Shown here piece by piece: positions 55,333-64,000 of a stretch of DNA of 64,000 nucleotides. The DNA comes from Stomoxys calcitrans (lineage: Eukaryota > Arthropoda > Insecta > Diptera > Muscidae). The translations under genes and the position numbers were made by a program. Positions within the stretch are counted from its first letter, which is position 1, and each line of letters starts with the position of its first letter. Where the stretch lies: the NCBI RefSeq assembly GCF_963082655.1, contig NC_081552.1, positions 125,955,494 to 126,019,493 on the forward strand, read 5' to 3'. Below the pieces are notes generated by a model. It was not told the origin of the DNA. It saw only the letters and a list, made by a program, of their open reading frames with translations, and made no database searches.

Positions 55333-57984
55333 TTACTTTACTTTAATTGGATATGACAGAATATTTGTTCCAATAGCCGAACGTAGAATAGCGTTCCAAG
55401 CGCCTCGATCTTCTGCGCTCATTCTAAAATCTCTGACACCAAGTTTCGAAGTGTCTCCCACAACTTGATCTTTCTATCGGGCTTTTGGTCTTCCCGGTTG
55501 GCGTGTACCACCGTGTTTGCCTTCAAAAGACTTCTTTGATGGAGCTTCTTCATCCATTCTGACAACATGACCTAGCTAACGCAGCCGTTGTATTTTGATG
55601 CGTGTAACTATGCTATCGTCGTCATACAGCACATACAGCTCGTGGTTCATACGTCGCCTATATTCTCCATTAACGCAAACTGGTCCATATATTTTACGAT
55701 GAATCTTTCTCTCAAATACTCCAAGCACTGCCATATCTGCTTTCACAAGTATCCATGCCTCAGAACCATATAACAGCATGGGTAATATCAGTGCCTTGTA
55801 TAGTGTAACCTTCGTCTATCGAGAGGTGGCCTTGTTTCTAAACTGCTTCCTTGGTCCAAAGTAGCATCTGTTTGCCAGTATTATTCTTCGCTTAATCTCA
55901 AAAATGGTGTCATTCGATGGTGATATCGATGTCGTCGGCATAGGCGAGTAGCATGTGTTCTCTTGTGATTAGTGTGCCATATCTATTCACATCTGTGTCT
56001 CGTATAATCATCTCCAGCAGGATATTAAAGATATCACACGATAGGCTGTCTCCTTGTCTGAAACCTCGTTTGGTAACAAATGGTTCGGAGAGGTTCTTTC
56101 CTATTCTTACTCAGGAACGCATATCAGCAAGTGTCATCCTGCAGTCTTATGAATTTTGCAGGGATACCAAACTCAGACATGGTTTTAAATACCTTTGAAC
56201 GTAAAGGAGTATCGAAAGAGATGGTAGGTTGATTTGTCCTTCTTGGGTCTTTTCCAGGATTTGGCGCAGTGTGAATATCAGGGCTAGGGTGGATTTACCA
56301 GGTCTAACGCCGCATTGATAGGGCCCAATTATCTCATTGACTTTAGGTTTTAATCTTTCACACAGTACACTCGAGAGTATCTTGTATGCGATGGGGAGGA
56401 GACTTATTCCTCTGTAGTTGGGACATTCCGTCTTGTCTCCTTTCTTGTGTACGGGACATTGTATGCTGGGTTCCTATATCAGGTATGTGTTCTTCAAGAC
56501 GGATTGCACAGATAGACTGATGCATACGCATTATCAGCGTGTAGCCTCCTGTCTTAAATAGTTCAGTGGGTAACCCGTCGGCTCCTGCTGCTTGTTGTTC
56601 TTTAGTTGGGTCACTGCTACTTGGACCTCATTCTGACTAGGAGGTAAACGTTCCATACCATCATCAGGGATTGGTTCTGCGGTATCCTCTTCGCCGCCAA
56701 CGTCGGATACTAGCAGTTGGGTAAAATGTTCTTTCAATATCCTTAGCATGTTATCTGTGTAAGTTGCCAGATTTCCTTCTTTGTCTCTGCAGGAGGATGT
56801 GCCTGCACCAAAGCCATCGGTTTAATGTTCTTTGGTAGAATTTCCGGACTTCATTCTGACTTCTGTACCTCTCAATTCGCTCACACTCACGTCTTTCCAT
56901 TTCCTTTTTCTTTCTGCGGAATAGACGTTTCTCCTCTCTCCTTTTCTCCCGATACCTCTCCTTCATCTAGCGCGTTGGTACTGATTGCAGGGTTGCTCTT
57001 TATGCCGCATTCTTGGCTTCAGTAGCACCTTGACACTCATGGTCGTACCATGGGTGTCTTGGAGGAGGCTTCCGGTACCCAAGTACGGATTTCGCGGCAT
57101 TTCCATGGAGTGGGTAATAGGTTGCCACTGCGCCATTATATCATCGGAACAAGGAGTGCTTTCATCAAGCAGTTGGGCCAGACGAGTGGAGTATGCCGCT
57201 GCCATTTGTTGTGTTTGTCCAGCTTCCGTGCAATGTCAGATCGTACTTTCCTCGCTATATTCAAACGGGTGTGAACCTTTGGTGCAACAAGGTAATGATC
57301 CGAATATATATTCGCTCCACGGATCGATCGTTTATCTAACACGCTGGATGAATACCTTCCATCTATCACAACGTGATCCATTTGGCTTCTCGTGTTTTGA
57401 TCGGTGACAGCCATGTGGCTTTGTGAATATTTTTATGTTGAAATCTGGTGCTACTAACTACCATGTTTTTTGCCGCGGCGAAATTTATCAGGCTCAACCC
57501 ATTATTGGAAGTTATCTCGTGGAGGCTAAACTTTCCGACTGTTGGACCAAAAATTTCTTCCTTCCCTATCTTCGTCTTAAGATCTCCCAGAACGATTTTA
57601 ATATCATGGGCAGCAGTCTATTCTCTATCTAGGCGCTCGTAGAAAATATCCTTGGTCTGCTCGTCTTTGTCTTCCGTCGGGGCATGGGCACAAATAAGGC
57701 TGATGTTCAAAAAATTGGCTTTTATGCAGATTGTAAAGCTGGAGACAAGGTGTTTCAGTCTCCGACTAACCACATATCTACAGCCAAATCCATGCCTCGT
57801 GTTATGGCAGCTATGGTATAGTTCGTCACCGTTTGGTATTGTAGTGACGCCACTCCCAGTCCATCGCACTTCCTGTAAGACGGTAATATCTGCATTGTAC
57901 ATCACCAATACATCCGCCAGCGCGTATACTGCACCTTCTTTATAAAGAGTGCGGACATTCCAGGTGCAGATCCGCATATCATGG
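55333..57984 (-). pseudogene. Non-LTR element R8: endonuclease and RT body
   Basis: The most complete of the R3/R4/R8 family, minus strand. The endonuclease at 57,618-57,977 reads MRICTWNVRTLYKEGAVYAL, ITVLQEVRWTGSGV, YHSCHNTRHGFGC and LICAHAPTEDKDEQTKDIFY. This is the fold often mislabelled craniofacial development protein 2. Its C-terminus (HVVIDGRYSSSV, ANIYSDHYLVAPKVHTRL) is at 57,136-57,414. The basic linker is at 56,751-56,966, then LKNNKQQEPTGYP at about 56,590. RT follows to 55,580, with an intact YADD box (codons at 55,931-55,942) and thumb text VLGVFERKIHRKIYGPV. The 3' end is CCAATTAAAGTAAAGTAA against the target duplication at 55,332. Frameshifts and stops break it into at least eight pieces. 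Confidence 0.85.
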
Positions 57985-59544
57985 TCTTTTTATACCCACC
58001 ACCGACGGATGGGGGTATATTAATTTTGTCATTCCGTGCAACATTGCAACACATCGAAATATCCATTTCCGACCCTATAAAGTATATATATTCTTGATCA
58101 GCGTAAAAATCTAAGACGATCTAGACATGTCCGTCCGCCTGTCTGTTGAAATCGCGCTACAGTCTTCAAAAATAGAGATATTGAGCTATAACTTTGCACA
58201 GGTTCTTTTTTTTATCCATAAGCGGGTTAAGTTTGAAGATGGGCTATATGGGACTATATCTTGATATAGCCCCCATATAGACCGATCCGCCGATTTAGGG
58301 TCTTAGGCCCATAAAAGCCACATTTATTATCCGATTTTGCTGAAATTCGGGACAGTGAGTTATGATAGGCCCTTGGACATCTTCCGTCAATATGGTTAAG
58401 ATCGGTTCAGATTTGGATATTGCTGCCATATAGACCGATCCTCCGATTCAGGGTCTTAGGCCTATAAAAGCCACATTTATTATCCGATTTTGCTGAAATT
58501 CGGAACATTGAGTTGTGTTAGGCCCTTCGATATCCTCCGTCAATTTGGCCCAGATCGGTTCAGATTTGGATATAGCTGCCATATAGACCGATCCTCCGAT
58601 TTAGGGTCATAGGTTCATAAAAGATACATTGATTACACCCGATTTTGCTGAAATTTGAGACAGTGACTTGTGTTAGGCCCTTCGACATCCTTCGTTAATT
58701 TGGCTCAGATCGGTCCAGATTTGGATATAGCTGCCATATAGACCGATCCTCCGACTTAGGGTCTTAGGGCCATAAAAGCCACATTTATTATCCGATTTTG
58801 CTGAAATTTTAGACAGTGAGTTGTGTTAGGCCCTTCGACATCCTTCGTTAATTTGGCTCAGATCGGTTCATATTTGGATATAGCTGCCATATAGACTGAT
58901 TCTCCAATTTAGGGTCTTATGCCCATAAAAGCCACATTTATTATCCGATTTTGCGAAAATTTTGGACAGTGAGTTGTGTTAGGCCCTTCAATATCCTCCG
59001 TCAATTTGGCTCAGATCGGTTCAGATTTGGATATAGCTGCCATATAGAACGATCTCTCGGTTATAGGTTTTGGGCCCATAAAAAGCGCATTTATTGTCCG
59101 ATGTTGCTGAAATTTGGGACAAAGAGTTAAGTTAAGCCCCTCCACATATTTCTGTAATTTGGTCTAGATCGATCAAGGTTTGCATATAGCTGCCATAAAA
59201 ACCGATCTCTCGATTTAAAGTCTTGGCCCCATTAAAGGCGCATTTTTAATCCGATTGCACTGAAATTTGACACATTGACTTATGTTATGCTTTTCGACAT
59301 CCGTGTGGTATATAGTTCGGATCGGTTTATTTTTAGATATAACTATTTTATTATATACAATTGAACAATAACTTTTACTTATTAGTTTCTGGTCCAAATC
59401 GGAACACATTTCGATATAACTGCTGTGGAACGTAAGGTATGCAATTTACACCGGATTTTGATGGAAGGTGGTTTACATATATACCCGAGGTGGTGGGTAT
59501 CCAAAGTTCGGCCCGGCCGAACTTAACGCCTTTTTACTTGTTTT
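57985..59544 (+). repeat. Mini-me-like family A copy A8, complete, inside R8
   Basis: The 5' part is TTTTTATACCCACCACCGAC / GGATGGGGGTATAT. The core and CATGTCCGTCCGCCTGTCTG are at 58,085-58,145. Units have anchors at 58,433, 58,586, 58,741 and 58,894 (153-155 bp apart). The 3' part is CCGAGGTGGTGGGTATCC, the GTTCGGCCCGGCCGAAC hairpin and CGCCTTTTTACTTGTT. Confidence 0.92.
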
Positions 59545-59943
59545 CGTTTGCGTGGGTCGTCAACGTTGGGGGGGTCCGTTTTTACTATTCCTTTGATTCT
59601 CATAGTAGTTCTCAGTTTTCCGGGGCGGTTTACTGGCCCAGCGCCCCAACCGCATGGCATTTGTGGGATTGCACACGTATCCCTCGTTGTGGTGAGCCTC
59701 ATTGCTCCAAGGGAACAGACGTTGATGTTGGCCATTGGTTATTTGAAGGCGCCAATAACTCGCCTTGTCATCTCAAGTATCATTGACACTCAGTGTTTAA
59801 TTAAGAGCTTTCCACCATCCGGAACCTGTGGACGCGCCCGGTAGCTTTCAGCTAAGCTTCCCGTGATAACAATGGATAACACACAAGTCGGAGCTCAAAG
59901 TTCTAGCCTGTGTGGTGCTCATAGTTATCCCGTATCGGCGGGG
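59545..59943 (-). pseudogene. Non-LTR element R8: 5' region and N-terminal coding start
   Basis: Minus strand from 59,943. A GC-rich leader contains 'gggataactatgagcaccac' and is followed by the frame 59,735 to 59,523 (MANINVCSLGAMRLTTTRDT, GRVNRP-type text, MRIKGIVKTDPPNVDDPRKR then KQ). This sequence lies upstream of the endonuclease in this family, and A8 separates it from the endonuclease start at 57,977. A related 5' region in the opposite orientation is at 63,556-63,990. Confidence 0.7.
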
Positions 59944-60011
59944 GATGATTTTGTTCCATATATTGTAAAAGAAGACGCAGCGACGCAGGACCAGTCAAGC
60001 TAGGACCGTAA

Positions 60012-60185
60012 AAAACTGATGATGTTTTTGGAAACATTTGTGACTCTATGAATATTGCCGTTCCTCGCATCAAATCAAGCCTTCGACTGCAAAACCGAAA
60101 TAACACTAAGAAAGTAAACTCGCCGGGCAGAGTAATAATTGTCAAATTTATGTCACCCTGCGCAAGCAGTAAACATGCCATAATT
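60012..60185 (+). pseudogene. Non-LTR ORF1 fragment
   Basis: An open frame reads KTDDVFGNICDSMNIAVPRI, KSSLRLQNRNNTKKVNSPGR and VIIVKFMSPCASSKHAII, then stop. The pattern (a D.V..I...M, then RL..., then G.IIVKF) is the one seen in ORF1 proteins of several insect CR1/Jockey-type elements. Only about 55 codons remain. It starts just after the C5 CTAG end. Confidence 0.55.
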
Positions 60186-60189
60186 TGAG

Positions 60190-60479
60190 CCCAAAATGAT
60201 CCAATGCGCTTTTATTTTAATATTCTCTACCAAGAAATATTTTACATAACTTAAAGGAATATAATGTATATATTTATGTATGAATGATTAATTATTTTTT
60301 GAAAAATATATTACTAAAGAAATTATTTTTTATATTGGAAAGACAAAGTAACAACAATTTAAAAACTGAAAAAAAAAATGCAAAACAATATTATAAAATG
60401 TTCATTGTTTTTCTCTTTCAAACGAAATGAGCTCTTAAATTGTAAGTATGGAAACATATGAATGTTTAATAAGGTTGAG
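60190..60479. other. AT-rich spacer
   Basis: Very AT-rich, with an A run near 60,366-60,377. Nothing further recognised. Confidence 0.4.
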
Positions 60480-60880
60480 CAAAATTGTCCAAAAGGAAGA
60501 GAGTTAGAAACATATATAAGAAGACGGGTCGACGTGGAATCACCTCCTGATTCGATTTAGCTATGTCCATCTGTCTGTGTGTCCATGTTATTGGTGTACA
60601 ATGTATAGGTCGCAATTTTCATCTTATCGTTTTCTAATTTGGCACAGAGACCAAACATGTTGAAATTGGAAGAAATCGGCTCAGATTTAGAAATAGATCT
60701 CATTTATATGTTTGTCCCATTTACACTAATATTGCAATAATAACGTCATTTGTTCATCGATTATCACGAAATTTAGCATGGAGGCGTCACTGGTGAATTT
60801 TTATCAACCGATTTTCTCAAAATTTCTTACAACGCCCTCTTTTACAACTACCACAAAACCATTTATTAAAGATTTGAAAG
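60480..60880 (+). repeat. Mini-me-like family F copy F2
   Basis: 'aaaaggaagagagttagaaa', TTTAGCTATGTCCATCTGTC, then 'tacaatgtataggtcgcaat', 'gaagaaatcggctcagattt' and 'tttatatgtttgtcccattt' parallel F1 in order. The 5' hairpin and 3' end are missing. Confidence 0.65.
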
Positions 60881-60889
60881 ACTAGGATA

Positions 60890-61880
60890 GGTAAAGATCC
60901 TAATACTGGAACATCAGGCAGTGCAGGGCCGGGAGACTTCATTCAGCTTAACGAACGGGGAACCTACGATGAGTCCATCACCCACTCCCAAGGAGCCCAT
61001 TTAATGAAGGACCAATAATTGAGGTCATTCAGCAAACCTCCACCGAAGCGAGACAGCTACACACGCTCTGATGGAGAAAATCGGCAAGGGCAAGATTCAT
61101 ATGGCCTTGCCTTCAGGAGCCATGTACGACCCGGAACAAAGAATCTGAACTGAACATCAATTGAACTACCAATTATTATATGCTGACACTGGCACTAGGC
61201 CGAGGACCTGCGTTATTTGTCATAAATATTTAAATTATATATTTTCCTCAGAGATGTCAACCTGGAAGTCAAAAGTGATGAGACAGGGAGACGGTGGAGA
61301 CGGTGGAGCATACCTGGCATCACCTTATCTGCCTTTCGACTCTCCGACACCGCCACCCACGTCAGAGTTGCAACGGCTGGTGAGGTATGCAAAACAGGCA
61401 GCATATGAGATACTAATAGGGTGCGATGCGAACTCTCACCACATTTTGTGGGGAAGTGCCAACATTAACAAGCGAGGCCAAGCCCTAGCAGAATTCTTGA
61501 ATACTAACGACTTAATAACACTTAATATTGATAACGCGGCTACCTTTGTTAATAGGATTAGGGAGGAGGTTTTCGATGTGGCAATCTCAATCTCTGCCCA
61601 TCGCTACATCCGATAAGCTCCGTAATAAGTTGAAAACCAACTGGCCAAAATTCGGAAAACTATTCAGAGGAAGGCTTGGGCAAGATAATTTAGATTGTCT
61701 AAGCATAGGAGATATTGGTGACAATGTCAACAGGATTACGACTACATCAGTGATGTCTTACGAAGAAGGAAATCAGCGCAAGAAAACCCCTCGATGACCG
61801 GGAAAGAGGACCGCAGACTTTGTAACAGAGCTCGTCATAAAAAGCGGAAGTTTAATGGGATGTGTACTTCACTCGGCTTG
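60890..61880 (+). pseudogene. ORF1-end and endonuclease fragment of the 8-13 kb type element
   Basis: Opens with one ORF1 tail repeat (IGKDPNTGTSGSAGPGDFIQ), then the endonuclease start ALMEKIGKGKIHMAL (about 61,065-61,110). A frame at 61,161-61,616 reads TGTRPRTCVICHKYLNYIF, AYLASPYLPFDSPTPPPTSE, ILIGCDANSHHILWGSANIN and ATFVNRIREEVFDVAI. Linker text (VLRRRKSAQENPSMTGK) is near 61,790. The core endonuclease histidine/aspartate region is only partly present. It ends near 61,880 where similarity stops. Confidence 0.82.
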
Positions 61881-62029
61881 GGGAAAACAGTAAGATTATC
61901 AGCGTAGCAAAACGTGCCTCCTAGAAGCTTTTCTGCAAATAGGTCGATAATGTTAATGATGCCGCTAAGATAAAAACCCATGTCCAAATTGAAACTTTAG
62001 TAGACGGAATGGGAATGAGAGCAGAGATA

Positions 62030-63555
62030 ACGGATGATATGTGTTTTCTTTCCTATAATTTTAATATTCGTGCTTTTTTGGAACATGATTTCCAGCAAAT
62101 AAATTGAAATAAACTTTACACCCTGATTACTGCTGATGAGCAACTGGAAATAATCAGGATAATATTCTTTCCTTGTATACTGTGTCGGTTACTATTAGGG
62201 ATAAGATAATCACTTTGAGTACGAAGCCCTGGTTTAACTCTGCGATTAGAAGGTGTATAAATGATAGGGATAGAGCATACTCGAAGTGGAAGCGCTATAG
62301 GACACTGTAACTCTATAAGAAATTTGGTGCTGAAAGATGTATGCAAAGAGTTGGATTGAATTAACAGAAACTAAATACTTTTTTAACCGATTTAGTATGG
62401 CCATTGATTTTAAGGCCAAATGGATAGTTATAATTGATATAGGAGTTGGGAAGTCTAGAACCACTGGTTGCTCTGTTGGTGATGCAGACGAGCTCATCAA
62501 CTCATTCATTAATATACCAACGCTACGGGCAGATCCTGTATTTTATGGGTATGATGATGGAGTGGTAGATGGCTAGCTTAATGACGGTAATTTGAAGTTC
62601 CGATGTGTGCTAAGTTGTTTGACACAGGCTATGTCCAACGCTGTTGGAACTGACGGGATTGATCCTAGGTTTACACGGTGATGAGCTCGAGCACATTTCC
62701 TACTTTTTGTAAACATGCTGAGATTGTTCGCTCAATTGTAATTTTGTGCTACCTTTCTAAGATTTTTGAAAAATTATGCATGAACAGATGTCTGTATATC
62801 TCCCGCAGGAATCGCTGTTAACTGAAATGCAGTCAGGTTTTGCACTGACCACACTTGTATCTCCACCCTGATCGAGGTCTCAGAATCCATAAGGAGTGAC
62901 ATTTATGACAACAACGTCTGCTTTCTAGTTCGCCTTGACCATTCAAAAGCCTTCGACTGCCTTGATCATCGTAACTTGTGCTTGAAACCCATTAGATTTT
63001 TTCAATTTTTCACTACCTCAACAAGACTCACAATATCATACCTTACGAATCGGTACATACGGGATCCACGGCGTGCAGGCTATGTATGTTAACGATATTT
63101 CCCTTCAGTTAGCCTACAGCCGAGTATGACGAGCAAATTCACCTGAGCAGTCATGTGGATGATATTGATCAGTGTATTCAAAATCATAATGATGATCTCT
63201 TCCTTTTATGTGAATGGGCCAAGGCAAATGGTCTATATTTCAATCCTCAGAAATCAATGTGTCTGATTTTCCACAGGATTAAGAGATTGTCATTGAGCGA
63301 TATTGATTTCATTGTTAATAGTAAAAGGGTCGCAATAGTTACCAGAATTTGGGGGCAATCTTTAACAGTTCTCTGAGCTGGGCAGACCACATCACTGCTG
63401 TTGTTGGACGGATTTATGCACAACTACGGATACTGTGGCTAACTCACTCGCTCACATACGTTATCTCCTGGAGAACACATTTTCAGTGTCAGGTTTCATA
63501 TACGGTTGTGAGCTCTTCGCTCATTGCAACTCGCAGAGTAGGCTCAGTGCGTGGA
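62030..63555 (+). pseudogene. CR1/Jockey-like RT fragment
   Basis: Pieces in order: STKPWFNSAIRRCINDRDRA then YSKWKRYRT (about 62,215-62,310), IDIGVGKSRTTGCSVGDADE then LINSFINIPTLRADPVFY, and VGTDGIDPRF (about 62,645). After a frame-broken stretch come VRLDHSAKAF-type text as VRLDHSKAFDCLDHRNLCLK (first catalytic Asp, about 62,930) and RFFQFFTTSTRLTISYLTNR. The YADD position has become HVDDID (about 63,150). Then come LCEWAKANGLYFNPQKSMCL, FNSSLSWADHITAVVGRIYA and FIYGCELFAHCNSQSRLSAW. Many stops and shifts are present. Confidence 0.82.
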
Positions 63556-64000
63556 CTGGGTAGGATACCAGCACGGGATAGCTGTGAGCACCACACAGGC
63601 GGGGACATTGAGGTCCGATCTGTGTGGTGTTCATTACTGGTAGCTTAGCTGCGAGCTAACGGGCGCGTCAACAGGTTGCGAATTGTGGAATGCCCCATGC
63701 GGAATAGTTGCCACGGCATTCGCGGACAATCAACGGTATCGAGCGGAGAGTCTCAGTGAGAGGCCGGGCGGCACCGGCTCTTGCACAAATACTGAGTGCC
63801 TATGGTGCTAAATATGTCAAGGCGAGTTATTGGCGCATTTAAATAACCAATGGCTACCCTGTTCCCGCGGCGATCGCTCCTTTGGACCCGAACATGCATG
63901 CTGACCTACAGGAGCTTGACAAGGATTTCCACCTCCCATGAAAATGTGGCTACAACAACAACAACTGTGTAGGAAGCAACATTATCGCCTTTTAACAATT
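63556..64000 (+). repeat. 5' region of an R8-type element, cut by the window end
   Basis: 'cacgggatagctgtgagcac', 'gcgagttattggcgcattta' and 'aataaccaatggctaccctg' match, in inverted orientation, the R8 leader at 59,545-59,943, with extra GC-rich text between. A (CAA)n run at 63,952-63,967 follows. The endonuclease, if present, would lie beyond the window. Confidence 0.6.

Larger units (their letters stand above)
54858..60003 (+). repeat. Helitron-like family C copy C5, split by a 4.6-kb insertion
   Basis: The head is GTATATATAAAAATCAATTT then GTGTTTGTTTGC at 54,858. The shortened body ends 'gataattttgttcc' (55,319-55,332). The remaining 3' end starts 'gatgattttgttcc' at 59,944 and runs 'gtaaaagaagacgcagcgac', GCAGGACCAGTCAAGCTAG to 60,003. 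The two parts together match the C3 order exactly. Confidence 0.85.

Noticed and set aside
62121..62159. Hammerhead-ribozyme-like text: CTGATGAG and GAAA inside complementary CCTGATTA / TAATCAGG arms
   Set aside because: Only three bases separate the first arm from CTGATGAG, so there is no room for the third helix or cleavage site. The stretch also reads as coding text of the RT fragment.

Overview
This is eukaryotic repeat-rich DNA, almost certainly from a calyptrate (muscid-type) fly. The main clue is a set of dispersed elements carrying the dipteran 'mini-me' signature: a (TA)n run, the core TTCTTGATCAGCGT or a variant, a CATGTCCGTC word and a (GTCY)n run. Remnants of insect-type non-LTR retrotransposons, BEL/Pao retrotransposons, mariner MITEs and Helitron-like elements support this. 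I see no intact host gene, no rRNA and no credible tRNA. The species is not determined from sequence; Stomoxys, Musca or a relative is an inference.

Repeat families, named here for convenience. Mini-me-like families A, B, E and F are read from a 5' hairpin (TATACCC..) to a 3' hairpin (TTCGGCC-C-GGCCGAA) followed by CTTTTTACTTGTT or CTTTTACTTGTT. Helitron-like families C (about 130-bp internal units, 3' end CTAG|T), D and G are read from a TATATAAAA head to a CTAG tail. Strands in the feature list follow these conventions.

Layout. 0-2.3 kb: A-A tandem plus B. 3.5-5.6 kb: broken non-LTR element with endonuclease, deleted RT and RNase H. 5.6-8.1 kb: C, D and B repeats. 8.1-12.9 kb (minus): a nearly complete but frame-broken non-LTR retrotransposon with ORF1 (DUF4780-like) and ORF2 (endonuclease, RT, RNase H, zinc motif). 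13.1-17.1 kb: a second type of non-LTR element cut by several mini-me insertions. 17-20.5 kb: MITE remnants and unassigned AT-rich DNA. 20.5-24.4 kb: BEL fragment, C and B. 24.4-36 kb: BEL/Pao pol and gag remnants (minus) interrupted by A and B copies, with a jockey-type fragment. 36-46.3 kb: A-A tandem, E, F, mariner MITE, B and A. 46.3-48.5 kb: C, then a G head. 48.5-54.9 kb: non-LTR fragments, including a recent 1,205-bp tandem duplication. 54.9-60 kb: a nested composite in which a Helitron-like copy was split by a non-LTR element, itself split by a family A copy, with a 14-bp target duplication still visible. 60-64 kb: ORF1 fragment, F repeat and two more non-LTR fragments.

How it fits together: the window is a layered transposable-element deposit. 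Retrotransposons supplied target DNA, and mini-me and Helitron-like elements inserted later, recombined and amplified as short tandem units. The most unusual sequence-level observations are these: an identical 153-bp internal period in three diverged mini-me families; terminal inverted repeats that differ in concert between families A and B; repeated junctions between element ends; and a tandem peptide repeat at the end of a retrotransposon ORF1. None of the coding remnants appears functional as read, although one RT segment keeps its catalytic aspartates in a 347-codon open frame.
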